From: Gracilimonas sp.
Lineage (GTDB): Bacteria; Bacteroidota; Rhodothermia; Balneolales; Balneolaceae
Assembly (NCBI RefSeq): GCF_040218225.1
Contig: NZ_JAVJQO010000008.1
Coordinates: 496,001-560,000, forward strand
Reading direction: 5' to 3'
DNA: 64,000 nt
The notes beneath the pieces were generated by a model that saw nothing but the letters and a program-made list of their open reading frames with translations, was not told where the DNA came from and ran no database searches. Every line of letters begins with the position of its first letter. Position 1 is the first letter of the stretch. The position numbers were made by a program, and so were the translations under genes. Below, piece by piece: positions 54,755 through 62,805 of this stretch.

Positions 54755-56206
54755 TTGCCTGCACACAATCCTGAATATGATGCTGTTATTGTTGGATCGG
54801 GCCCCAATGGGCTAAGCGCAGCAGTTCGGCTTTCACAGGAAGGATTAAAAGTGCTGGTGCTGGAAGCCAAACCAACCATTGGCGGCGGTACCCGAACACA
54901 GGAAATCACCGAGCCTGGCTTTTTGCATGATATTTGCGCCGCTGTTCTCCCTACAACGGCCGGTTCCCCTTTCTTAAATTCACTTAACCTTAAAAAATAC
55001 GGGCTTGAATTTATTCAGCCCGATATTCCTTACGCTCATCCATTGGATGACGGAGATGCAGCTGTTTGTTATCGCTCTCTGGAAAAAACCGCGGAGTCTT
55101 TAGGTGTTGACCATAAGAACTACACCAAGCTTTTTGGTGAATTTGTGAATCACTGGAAGTACCTGTCTGAAGATATTTTTGGAACACTGAGGATTCCCAA
55201 GCATCCGCTTTTAATGGCCCGATTTGGCTGGTATGGGCAATTTTCGGCCAAACATTTAGGAAATTCACTATTTAAATCTGATAAAACAAAAGCTTTGTTT
55301 GCCGGATGTGCGGCTCACAGTATCATTCCTTTGGAAAAAGCTTTTAGCGCCTCCTTTGGTCTGGTTCTTGGAAGCTCTGCTCATTCTGTAGGATGGCCCA
55401 TTGCCAAAGGGGGTTCTGCTTCCGTAACCAATGCTCTTGCTGCATTATTAGAAGAGCAAGGAGGTAAAATTCAGACCAATGTAGAAGTAAAATCATTGGC
55501 TGATATCCCCTCTTCTAAAACTATCCTGTTTGACTTAACTCCACATCAGATCGTTGACATTGCCGGTGATCAGCTTCCCAAAAATTACCGGGATAAACTC
55601 CGAAGATATGAATACGGCCCCGGAGCTTTTAAAGTGGATTGGGCATTATCAGAACCGGTACCCTGGCAAAATGAGGAATGCAGAAAAGCAGGTACGCTTC
55701 ATCTTGGCGGGATTTTTTCCGAAATAGCCGAGGGAGAAAAAGCCGTTTGGGAAGGACGACATCACGACAAACCCTACGTGCTTTTATCACAGCCCAGCCT
55801 ATTTGATGATACCCGTGCTCCGGAAGGAAAACATACGCTCTGGGCCTATTGCCACGTCCCTAACGGTTCTACAAAAGACATGACGGACATCATAGAAAAT
55901 CAGATTGAGCGATTTGCACCCGGTTTTAAGGATATCATTATCAGTAAAAAAACCATCACTGCTGAGGGATTTGAACAATATAATCCCAATTATGTCGGTG
56001 GTGACATAAACGGCGGAGCACAGTTTTTCAAACAACTTTTTGGACGGCCGGTTTTGAAGTGGGATCCCTATAAAATTCCGGGAAATGGACTGTATATTTG
56101 CTCTTCGTCTACTCCACCCGGTGGCGGCGTTCACGGAATGTGCGGTTATAATGCAGCCCAGTCCGTCTTAAAAAATGAATTCGGAATCTCATCTGATAAA
56201 AGCTAA
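54755..56206 (+). CDS. Phytoene-desaturase/PYROXD2-like FAD oxidoreductase
   Basis: The TTG at 54755 gives a 483-residue protein with the FAD motif AVIVGSGPNGLSAAVRLSQEGLKVLVLEA and GGGTRTQEIT, and the C-terminal GLYICSSSTPPGGGVHGMCGYNAA typical of the NAD(P)/FAD carotenoid-type family. Function unknown; a carotenoid or other desaturation is possible. It starts 3 nt after the S8 protease stop. Confidence 0.85.
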   Translation: MPAHNPEYDAVIVGSGPNGLSAAVRLSQEGLKVLVLEAKPTIGGGTRTQEITEPGFLHDICAAVLPTTAGSPFLNSLNLKKYGLEFIQPDIPYAHPLDDGDAAVCYRSLEKTAESLGVDHKNYTKLFGEFVNHWKYLSEDIFGTLRIPKHPLLMARFGWYGQFSAKHLGNSLFKSDKTKALFAGCAAHSIIPLEKAFSASFGLVLGSSAHSVGWPIAKGGSASVTNALAALLEEQGGKIQTNVEVKSLADIPSSKTILFDLTPHQIVDIAGDQLPKNYRDKLRRYEYGPGAFKVDWALSEPVPWQNEECRKAGTLHLGGIFSEIAEGEKAVWEGRHHDKPYVLLSQPSLFDDTRAPEGKHTLWAYCHVPNGSTKDMTDIIENQIERFAPGFKDIIISKKTITAEGFEQYNPNYVGGDINGGAQFFKQLFGRPVLKWDPYKIPGNGLYICSSSTPPGGGVHGMCGYNAAQSVLKNEFGISSDKS

Positions 56207-56225
56207 GAGAAGCGTATCTTAAGGC

Positions 56226-57920
56226 ATGCTAAAAGCGCTACATACGACTATTCAAAACTTACGACCGGATTCTCCTAAAATCCGTCAAAAATCACCTAAG
56301 TGGACCCTTTTCAGTATGGTCATCGCTTTGTTGATCTCTGTCCCTATCCTAACTGTGGTATTTTCTGTTTTTACACCTTCGGGTGAGATCTGGAGCCATT
56401 TAGCTGAAACCGTCCTCAGCGATTATATACAGAACTCCCTTTTACTGATTGCGGGAGTTTCTTTTGGGGTGATTGTACTGGGCGTCTCATCTGCCTGGCT
56501 TATAACCATGTGTGAATTTCCCGGACGAAAAACCTTTGAATGGGCTTCTATTCTGCCCTTTGCCATTCCGGCTTACCTGATGGCCTATATCTATACCGAC
56601 TTTCTGGATATAGCCGGCCCGCTGCAAACCACCATTCGTAATCTTTTTGGGTTGGGAATTGATGCCTACTGGTTTCCAAATATCCGCTCCATTGAAGGGG
56701 CCATTTTAATTATGTCGCTGGCATTCTATCCTTACGTTTATATGCTGGCAAGATCTTCTTTTCTGGAACAATCAACCTCACTCCTCGAAGCCAGTCGTAT
56801 CATGGGATATTCTACCTGGCAAAGTTTCTTTAAAGTAGCACTCCCGGTAGCGCGTCCCGGTATTGCCGCCGGACTTGCGCTAGCACTGATGGAAACCCTG
56901 AACGACTTTGGAACCGTCCAGTATTTCGGTGTTCAGACGTTTACCACCGGTATTTATCGTACCTGGTTTGGGCTGGGCGAACGTCCCGCCGCTGCTCAGC
57001 TTGCCGCTTTCCTTATGGCATTTATTGTCGTGCTATTGATCCTTGAACGTTGGTCACGAAATAAGATCAGTAATGAAAAAGCCAATTCAAGTCGCTTTAA
57101 AAGACTCAATCGGTTCAAGTTAAAGGGCTTTAAATCATGGGCTGCTTTTACTGCTTGCTTCCTGCCCGTTCTTTTTGGCTTCATCCTGCCAGTGATACTT
57201 TTACTCGAGATGTTTTTCTCGAACCTGAATTACCTCGATTTTCAATTTCTGGAACTTGCCTTTAATTCTTTCTCCGTTTCTGCGATTACGGGATTCCTTG
57301 CCGTTGCCATTGCCCTGATTATGGCTTATTCGGCAAGACTAAATCCAACCAAATCCGTCAAATTATTCAACAGAATCAGTTCACTGGGATACGCTATTCC
57401 TGGTTCAGTGATTGCTGTTGGAGTCCTTATCCCCTTTGGGCTTTTTGATAATTCTGTGGATGCGTTCTTTAGAGAAAACCTCGGCTTTTCGACCGGGCTT
57501 CTTCTTAGCGGGACGATCTTTGCCATGGTGTTTGCTTACCTCGTTCGCTTTCTGTCGGTTTCGTTTGGAGGGGTTGAAGCCAGCATGGAGAAAATCACCC
57601 CAAACATGGATGAAGCTGCACGCGGAATGGGATATACCTTCACCAAAGTACTCAGGAAAATACATATCCCGATGATGTCGGGAGGATTACTGACAGCGGG
57701 ATTACTGGTATTCGTAGATGTGATGAAAGAACTCCCCGCCACGCTGATCGTCCGTCCTTTCAATTTCGACACCCTGGCTGTGCAGGTGTACCGATATGCT
57801 TCGGATGAACGATTGGCCGAATCAGCCGGGGCCGCTTTGATGATTGTACTGGTAGGCATTATTCCGGTGATTATCATCAGTCGTACGATTGCTAAATCCC
57901 GGAAATCGGAAACTCAGTAG
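56226..57920 (+). CDS. fbpB: Iron ABC-transporter permease (FbpB/AfuB type)
   Basis: The 564-residue protein contains two fused BPD_transp_1 permease domains and about 12 transmembrane helices: EASRIMGYSTWQSFFKVALPVARPG (first EAA loop) and MDEAARGMGYTFTKVLRKIHIPMMSG (second). It is the type that works with FbpA-like binding proteins. The matching binding protein lies 1.5 kb away in opposite orientation (59401-60423) and no ATPase is nearby. The TAG stop shares its G with a heptamer array. Confidence 0.9.
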   Translation: MLKALHTTIQNLRPDSPKIRQKSPKWTLFSMVIALLISVPILTVVFSVFTPSGEIWSHLAETVLSDYIQNSLLLIAGVSFGVIVLGVSSAWLITMCEFPGRKTFEWASILPFAIPAYLMAYIYTDFLDIAGPLQTTIRNLFGLGIDAYWFPNIRSIEGAILIMSLAFYPYVYMLARSSFLEQSTSLLEASRIMGYSTWQSFFKVALPVARPGIAAGLALALMETLNDFGTVQYFGVQTFTTGIYRTWFGLGERPAAAQLAAFLMAFIVVLLILERWSRNKISNEKANSSRFKRLNRFKLKGFKSWAAFTACFLPVLFGFILPVILLLEMFFSNLNYLDFQFLELAFNSFSVSAITGFLAVAIALIMAYSARLNPTKSVKLFNRISSLGYAIPGSVIAVGVLIPFGLFDNSVDAFFRENLGFSTGLLLSGTIFAMVFAYLVRFLSVSFGGVEASMEKITPNMDEAARGMGYTFTKVLRKIHIPMMSGGLLTAGLLVFVDVMKELPATLIVRPFNFDTLAVQVYRYASDERLAESAGAALMIVLVGIIPVIIISRTIAKSRKSETQ

Positions 57921-57954
57921 AACATCGAACAAGGAACATCGAATGGCGAACGTT
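57920..57954. repeat. GAACNNN heptamer array after fbpB
   Basis: Units GAACATC, GAACAAG, GAACATC, GAATGGC, GAACGTT follow one another with a 7-nt period, starting with the G of the fbpB TAG stop codon. The related array at 59352-59393 lies in inverted orientation at the end of the facing gene. Confidence 0.85.
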
Positions 57955-57961
57955 TAATACT

Positions 57962-58007
57962 GGTTCCGCCGCTCCGCAGCGGAACCCCAATACAGAGGCT
58001 CTGCCTC
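57962..58007. repeat. REP doublet left of RAYT-2
   Basis: GGTTCCGC (57962-57969) / GCGGAACC (57979-57986) and GAGGC-TCT-GCCTC (57995-58007) form two hairpins. They are repeated in the same orientation at 58622-58666 on the other side of the transposase gene. Confidence 0.9.
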
Positions 58008-58018
58008 ACCTAAGCAAT

Positions 58019-58555
58019 TCACCCATTGAACAAAGTAACCGGAATCACCCCATCATCACCCTCGTAATTTAATGCAGAGGAATACCGCCAATGAAGCGGA
58101 GACTCAACAAAGCCTGATTTAACAGGATTGTGGTGTATATAGTTTATCTTTTGCTCCATCATTTTTGACGTTGAAATCTGCTTGGGATGGAACCCTTCTT
58201 GCCACACCTGAAACTCACTGTCTTTATGATTGTCAAGTTTCCCAGACTTGAGATGAGACAGTGTTCTTGTCTTATTATTTGCTTTCAGATAGTTAATAAT
58301 ACTTCGAGCAGTATATGATTTGAACGCCCTGAGCCGGGCAGACAGTTGCTCTCCTTCTACTACTAAGTGAATGTGATTGGGCATTATTACATATCCATGT
58401 AGCACAACTTTATTTACATCCTGGGCATATGTAAGTGCATCAAGTATAATATTTGATATCCTTGCATCCATAAATAGAGGAAGTCCGTGAACTATGGTAC
58501 TTGTAATAAAATATGGATAATACTCTTCGTGAAATTTGTATCTGCTTCTTCCCAT
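58019..58555 (-). CDS. REP-associated tyrosine transposase (RAYT), intact
   Basis: The 178-residue protein has the Y1 transposase layout: MGRSRYKFHEEYYPYF start, HUH motif MPNHIHLVVEGEQL, catalytic-tyrosine helix FKSYTARSII, QVWQEGFHPKQISTSKMM and NPVKSGFVESPLHWRYSS end. RAYTs move or maintain REP hairpins. It has its own doublet of palindromes on each side (57962-58007, 58622-58666), different from those at the 40-kb RAYT. Its promoter is given at 58576-58605. Confidence 0.93.
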   Translation of the reverse strand: MGRSRYKFHEEYYPYFITSTIVHGLPLFMDARISNIILDALTYAQDVNKVVLHGYVIMPNHIHLVVEGEQLSARLRAFKSYTARSIINYLKANNKTRTLSHLKSGKLDNHKDSEFQVWQEGFHPKQISTSKMMEQKINYIHHNPVKSGFVESPLHWRYSSALNYEGDDGVIPVTLFNG

Positions 58556-58575
58556 TTTAAGCTCTTTTTACTTTA

Positions 58576-58605
58576 GTTAGAGCCGTTTCGAGGGAATTCC
58601 TTACA
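58576..58605 (-). promoter_or_regulatory. Bipartite ECF-like promoter of RAYT-2
   Basis: Minus strand TGTAAGGAATTC (58594-58605), 11 nt, then CTCTAAC (58576-58582), 20 nt before the ATG. See 40506-40535 and 63744-63773. Confidence 0.65.
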
Positions 58606-58621
58606 TTTTTTTTGAGGTACT

Positions 58622-58755
58622 GGTTCCGCCGCTACGCTGCGGAACCCCTATGCGAGGCTCTGCCTCAGGATAGAGTGGGATGTTAACGCGTTAGAGGAAC
58701 GACTGGTAATTTGAGGCAGAGCCTCGGGCAGGCATTACGGAGCTGAGCACCGTAA
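58622..58755. repeat. REP cluster right of RAYT-2
   Basis: Direct copy of the left doublet: GGTTCCGC/GCGGAACC (58622-58646) and GAGGC-TCT-GCCTC (58654-58666). Then an inverted second hairpin GAGGC-AGA-GCCTC (58713-58725) and a further stem TTACGG/CCGTAA (58735-58755). The whole makes a BIME-like cluster. The 58756-58838 gap has no gene. Confidence 0.88.
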
Positions 58756-58838
58756 CGAGGTTAACATCGAACCTAGTTTTGTACCACCGCTCTGCTGTGT
58801 AGCTCTAATCAAAATTTAGTTCATCTCTCCCATTTTAT

Positions 58839-59243
58839 TCATTCTCTATTAGTTTGAAAAGTTCTTTCTAATCGTACCTCTTTCACCAATTCGGTAGTAC
58901 ACAGAAAGGACAAAGATTTATTATTAACACCTATATTTATTCTAGGTGTTCCAGTTGATCTGCTTACACCTGAAATATTTTTTTCTTTCAAATTAGAAAG
59001 TAGTTTATCGTGCATTTCAGCAATAGCCTCGCGCTGGGCTTGTCTCTCTTGTTCGGTGAGCTGTTCTTCCGGAGTATATTCCATTTCATACGTAGCGATT
59101 ACACGTACAGAGCCATCTTTCTTAACTTGCTCAAATAATTCCTTTTCACAATGCCCAAAATTCGATTTATCATCATTGTCAAATAACCTACACCCGCTTA
59201 CCAATAATAGAATCAATAATATGACAGATATTAATTTCTCCAT
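58839..59243 (-). CDS. Stand-alone subtilisin-propeptide (I9)-like lipoprotein
   Basis: The 134-residue protein has a lipoprotein signal with Cys18 (LVSGC). The mature part resembles a subtilase propeptide/I9 inhibitor: VRVIATYEMEYTP, a long helix with AQREAIAEMHDKLLSNL, RSTGTPRINIGVNNKSL and VKEVRLERTF. There is no protease domain. Two extra Cys (HCEKELF; FLCTTEL) may form a disulfide. I infer an anchored inhibitor or chaperone, possibly for the S8 protease at 53081. Confidence 0.6.
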   Translation of the reverse strand: MEKLISVILLILLLVSGCRLFDNDDKSNFGHCEKELFEQVKKDGSVRVIATYEMEYTPEEQLTEQERQAQREAIAEMHDKLLSNLKEKNISGVSRSTGTPRINIGVNNKSLSFLCTTELVKEVRLERTFQTNRE

Positions 59244-59351
59244 AATTTCACACTTAGAATGAAAATCTTTCTACTAGTTAATGGTTTGACATCTAAAAAG
59301 ATTCGGAATTTTAAAATAAAATAAAAAAAGGAACACCAAACTCCGAAGTAG

Positions 59352-59393
59352 TCACTTCAAAGTTCAATGTTCCTTGTTCAATGTTCGGTGTTC
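59352..59393. repeat. GAACNNN heptamer array near the fbpA stop (inverted)
   Basis: On the minus strand, starting 7 nt after the fbpA stop, the units are GAACACC, GAACATT, GAACAAG, GAACATT, GAACTTT, GAAGTGA. It is the same family as 57920-57954 in opposite orientation, so the two flank the RAYT-2 island. Confidence 0.88.
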
Positions 59394-59400
59394 TGAAAGT

Positions 59401-60423
59401 CTATTTCCAGCCGGCCCGATCCATGATCTGAATGGCTTCCGGGTTATTTCTTCCCAAAGCAGATACATTAACCGCATCGCTTTTAAATTCTCCGAATTCA
59501 ACCAATACATCTGCTTTCTCAGCTTCATCATTAATTGGGTATTCGTTGTTTCCGCCGATGTAGTATTTCTGGGCTTCCGGTGTGGTCAGGTATTCCAGAA
59601 ATCGTACAGCATTTTCTTTATTGGGCGCGTTTTTCAGGATTCCAGCACCCGATATATTCACGTGAGCTCCTCTTCCATCTTCACCTTGATTAGGAAATAC
59701 AAATTCAACTTTTGAGGCCGCTTCGAGGTCTGCTTCATCATCTCCGGTAAGCATTACGGCAAGGTAGTAGTGATTGGCTACCGCCACATCACACACACCT
59801 GCAGCAACACCACGGATTTGATCACGGTCGCCGCCCTGTGGATCGCGGGCAAAATTATTGACCAGTCCTGTCGCCCATTCTTCGGTAGCTTCAGCACCAA
59901 TGGTTTCAATCATAGAAGCAACCAGCGACTGATTGTAGATATTATTGGAAGACCGGATGCATACCCGTCCTTCAAATCTTGGGTCGGCTAAGTCTTCATA
60001 GGTCAGCTCTTCGTAATTTTCTACGGTTTCGGGGTTTACCACCAAGCCGCGAACACGCTTGGAAAGCCCAACCCAAAGTCCATCCGGGTGCCGGAATGAA
60101 GATGGAACACGCTCTTCCAGCGTTTCCGATTCAAATGGCTGCAGGATATCTGCCTCTTCCGCTCTCCAGAGTCGGCCAGCATCAACAGTCACTAAAATAT
60201 CGGCCGGTGAATTAATGCCTTCACTTTTCACACGCTCAATAAGTTCGTCAGAGCCTCCTTCAATGAGATTAACTTCAATGCCGGTTTTTTCGGTGAATTC
60301 TGCATACAACGCCTGATCGGTATCATAGTGGCGGGCTGAATACACATTTACTTCTTCCTGTCCGGAACAGGAAATAAAAACCATCGCTGTTAGCGCAATG
60401 AGAGAATAGATGGTGGATTTCAT
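59401..60423 (-). CDS. fbpA: Iron(III)-binding lipoprotein of an ABC importer (FbpA/IdiA-like)
   Basis: The 340-residue protein has a lipoprotein signal with Cys19 (FISC) and the FbpA fold: VNVYSARHYDTDQALYAEF, then LWVGLSKRVRGLVVNPETV and tandem Tyr ligands in NHYYLAVML. It should bind ferric iron in the periplasm for the permease at 56226, which lies convergent to it. No ATPase gene is in the window. It is divergent from the Rieske oxygenase across the palindrome at 60481. Confidence 0.9.
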   Translation of the reverse strand: MKSTIYSLIALTAMVFISCSGQEEVNVYSARHYDTDQALYAEFTEKTGIEVNLIEGGSDELIERVKSEGINSPADILVTVDAGRLWRAEEADILQPFESETLEERVPSSFRHPDGLWVGLSKRVRGLVVNPETVENYEELTYEDLADPRFEGRVCIRSSNNIYNQSLVASMIETIGAEATEEWATGLVNNFARDPQGGDRDQIRGVAAGVCDVAVANHYYLAVMLTGDDEADLEAASKVEFVFPNQGEDGRGAHVNISGAGILKNAPNKENAVRFLEYLTTPEAQKYYIGGNNEYPINDEAEKADVLVEFGEFKSDAVNVSALGRNNPEAIQIMDRAGWK

Positions 60424-60480
60424 AAGATTGGTTTTATTCTTTGTAGTTATATATTTGACGATGCTTCAAAATAACCTTTA

Positions 60481-60497
60481 TTTAGATTTATTCTAAA
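60481..60497. promoter_or_regulatory. Palindrome TTTAGA-N5-TCTAAA in the fbpA/Rieske divergent region
   Basis: TTTAGATTTATTCTAAA is a 17-bp palindrome with 6-bp perfect arms. It lies 3 nt before the Rieske ATG and 58-74 nt upstream of fbpA, the size of a DtxR/Fur-type site. Iron control is inferred from the neighbouring iron-binding protein. Confidence 0.5.
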
Positions 60498-60500
60498 CAG

Positions 60501-61598
60501 ATGACGGCAAAAAACAGTAAAAATCTTTTTAAAAACGGTTCCCTAAAAATCGAACCGGTCGAAAGAGCTAAAACCATCTCTTCCAAATGGTATTTTCACC
60601 CAGAGTTCTTCGACTTTGAACAGGATCATCTGTTTAGAAATCATTGGCAGTATGTATGCCATGAAAATCAAATTCCGAATCCCGGAGATGCATATACTAC
60701 CGAAGTGGCAGGTAATCCGGTTATTGTTTTTCGCAGATCAAATCAGGAGATCAAGGCATTCTATAATGTCTGTAAGCACCGTGGCGGTCCGCTGGCAGTA
60801 AAGAAAGGAACCAAGACGGTACTACAGTGTCAGTATCACGGCTGGACGTACCTCGATGACGGTTCACTGCGCGGAATCCCGGATTGGAACCTGGTTGAGC
60901 TGTTCGATAAAAAAGATTTTGGACTGGAACCGATAGAGATTGAGATTTGGCAGGGACTTATCTTTGCAAGATTAAATGACACCACCCCGGAGCTTTCCTC
61001 CCTGTTAGCCGGAATGAAAGAGCGTATCTCTCCCATCAAACTGGAGGCATTACAGTTTCACTCAGAGGAAATCTATGATGTAGAGTGTAACTGGAAAGTA
61101 TATGTAGACAATTACCTGGAGGGCTATCATATCCCTATTGTACATCCGGAGCTTGCAAACCTGCTCGACTATCGCGCTTACGTCACGGAAACCAAAACCT
61201 GGCACTCACTTCAGCACAGTCCGTTCAAAAGTACTGAAAGTATTTACTCCAACGATGGCGGAGAGGCTTTCTATTATTTCATCTTTCCCAATATGATGCT
61301 GAATATTTTACCGGGAAGATTACAGATAAATCAGGTTATTCCGGTCTCGCCAAAAAAATGTAAGGTGGTCTTCAGTTATTTTTATGATGATGTAAAAGCG
61401 AAGCTAGCTTCCGGACTCATTGATGAGGACATCTCGTACAGCCATGATATACAGCTTGAAGATGTAGAAATTTGTGAAGCCGTCCAGCGGGGACTTCAAT
61501 CCAACGCTTATGATCAGGGAAGGTTTTCAGTTAAGCGGGAACTGGGCGTGTATCACTTTCAGAGCCTGCTTAAGAGTGAGTTCAAAAAAAGACTATAG
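60501..61598 (+). CDS. Rieske-type aromatic-ring-hydroxylating oxygenase, alpha subunit
   Basis: The 365-residue protein has the Rieske 2Fe-2S ligands C91, H93, C110, H113 (NVCKHRGG; CQYHGW) and the mononuclear-iron site with H210 and H215 (EGYHIPIVHPEL). The C-terminal SVKRELGVYHFQSLL is typical of the glycine-betaine/carnitine/choline-type branch. No reductase or ferredoxin subunit is adjacent. Substrate unknown. Divergent from fbpA, it may be iron-regulated, since it needs iron. Confidence 0.9.
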   Translation: MTAKNSKNLFKNGSLKIEPVERAKTISSKWYFHPEFFDFEQDHLFRNHWQYVCHENQIPNPGDAYTTEVAGNPVIVFRRSNQEIKAFYNVCKHRGGPLAVKKGTKTVLQCQYHGWTYLDDGSLRGIPDWNLVELFDKKDFGLEPIEIEIWQGLIFARLNDTTPELSSLLAGMKERISPIKLEALQFHSEEIYDVECNWKVYVDNYLEGYHIPIVHPELANLLDYRAYVTETKTWHSLQHSPFKSTESIYSNDGGEAFYYFIFPNMMLNILPGRLQINQVIPVSPKKCKVVFSYFYDDVKAKLASGLIDEDISYSHDIQLEDVEICEAVQRGLQSNAYDQGRFSVKRELGVYHFQSLLKSEFKKRL

Positions 61599-61943
61599 TT
61601 ACCCTTCTTCTGAATCTGGCAGGTGGTTTTCAGGATCCAGCCACCTTAGAGTCTTCCATTGATACATTCCGGAATTGTGACCATCTCCCCATGTAATCTG
61701 GATGGCATGATTCCCAACCTGCTCGATATTCCTGATTTCAATTCGGGAAGGATTTTCCTCAAAAAAAGCTTCCGGCTCAAAATCTCCCATGCTTCCATGA
61801 CCACCCCGACACATTACACAAGGACAGTTTTTTCGGAGTCCGTACAAAGGAAAAATAGTAGTATGCCCATCTTCCCATGAGATTTCCAGAACCTGATCTT
61901 TATTACTAACTTCAATGCCCGTTGGCGTTGTGGATGTGTCCAT
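61599..61943 (-). CDS. DUF971 domain protein
   Basis: The ATG at 61943 gives a 114-residue protein with the DUF971 pattern: LEISWEDGHTTIFPLYGLRKNCPCVMCRGG split, and ITWGDGHNSGMYQWKTLR. The C-P-C...C motif may bind zinc, as in the related N-terminal domain of gamma-butyrobetaine hydroxylase. It may pair with Fe-S or ApbC-like proteins. It ends exactly where the Rieske gene ends (convergent, 0 nt). Confidence 0.88.
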   Translation of the reverse strand: MDTSTTPTGIEVSNKDQVLEISWEDGHTTIFPLYGLRKNCPCVMCRGGHGSMGDFEPEAFFEENPSRIEIRNIEQVGNHAIQITWGDGHNSGMYQWKTLRWLDPENHLPDSEEG

Positions 61944-61988
61944 CAAACCTGTATTTTTGCAGTTTAAATATCTAACCAAAATTAACCA

Positions 61989-62693
61989 ATGATCTGGATA
62001 ATTGTATCAGCAATTGTAGTAGCCGCAGTAAGTTTCTGGCTTGGGTATAAACGGCTTTTGTATCTCGATCAACTCACTGCCCGGAATATATCCTACTCTT
62101 TGATTGGGGTGCTTTCCCTTTTCCTGATTCTGCAATGGATGCACCGAATCGGATATTTTCCGGAAGCCATAGCCGGTGCTGTAATGGCTAACGTCTATTC
62201 TTCATTATTTGGCGTTTTTATGGGGGCAGCCGTTCAGCAATTTCAGCAAAAAACCAACTGTGGTGAAATTATATATGTGAACCGGTCTTTTTGGACGGAT
62301 ATTTTTCCAAGCATAGTAACCATAGGTATCATTCTTTTTGGAATTCAAAGAACTTCGTTGTTTTCTGATCTGCCCTTTACGCCCATTCGCGTGACTTCCG
62401 GTCTTTCTATAATCGCTATTGGGGCCTATAGTTTTACCATCAGGTTGGTTCCTGAACTTCGTAAGAATGGTTTGATTCTTCTCGACCGAAAAATTAGCTG
62501 GGATGATTTCTTTACCTATTCCTGGTATTCGGAAGGAGTCATTGAAATTGAATATAAACGGGATGAGAAAATTAGAAGCTTCAAAACCATGATCCCGAAT
62601 GAGGACCATCAGTTGATTGAAAAAATTCTCTCTGAAAAGATTGCCGAAAAGCTGGAGAAAGACGAATTTGATGAATATGAAGAACTGGAGTGA
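61989..62693 (+). CDS. Membrane protein of unknown function
   Basis: The 234-residue protein has about four transmembrane helices (roughly residues 2-20, 35-52, 63-82, 106-125 and a weaker one near 138-155) and a soluble acidic C-terminal tail (LEKDEFDEYEELE). I do not recognise a family. Its TGA stop is the first unit of the heptamer array at 62691. Confidence 0.65.
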   Translation: MIWIIVSAIVVAAVSFWLGYKRLLYLDQLTARNISYSLIGVLSLFLILQWMHRIGYFPEAIAGAVMANVYSSLFGVFMGAAVQQFQQKTNCGEIIYVNRSFWTDIFPSIVTIGIILFGIQRTSLFSDLPFTPIRVTSGLSIIAIGAYSFTIRLVPELRKNGLILLDRKISWDDFFTYSWYSEGVIEIEYKRDEKIRSFKTMIPNEDHQLIEKILSEKIAEKLEKDEFDEYEELE

Positions 62694-62746
62694 CAGTTGA
62701 CAGTTGACAGTTGACAGTTGACGGTTGACGGTTGACGGTTGACGGT
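62691..62746. repeat. Heptamer array TGACAGT/TGACGGT beginning with the stop codon
   Basis: Four perfect TGACAGT units (62691-62718) are followed by four perfect TGACGGT units (62719-62746). The TGA of the first unit is the stop codon of the preceding gene. Since the period is 7, the TGA appears in every forward frame. Confidence 0.97.
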
Positions 62747-62805
62747 TGAATGTAATTTTATCCTGATCTAAACCTAATTTTAAATTCCTAATCCTTAATT
62801 CCCCA

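Noticed and set aside
58756-58838. Additional gene between REP cluster and propeptide-like lipoprotein
   Set aside because: No frame of useful length and no start context.
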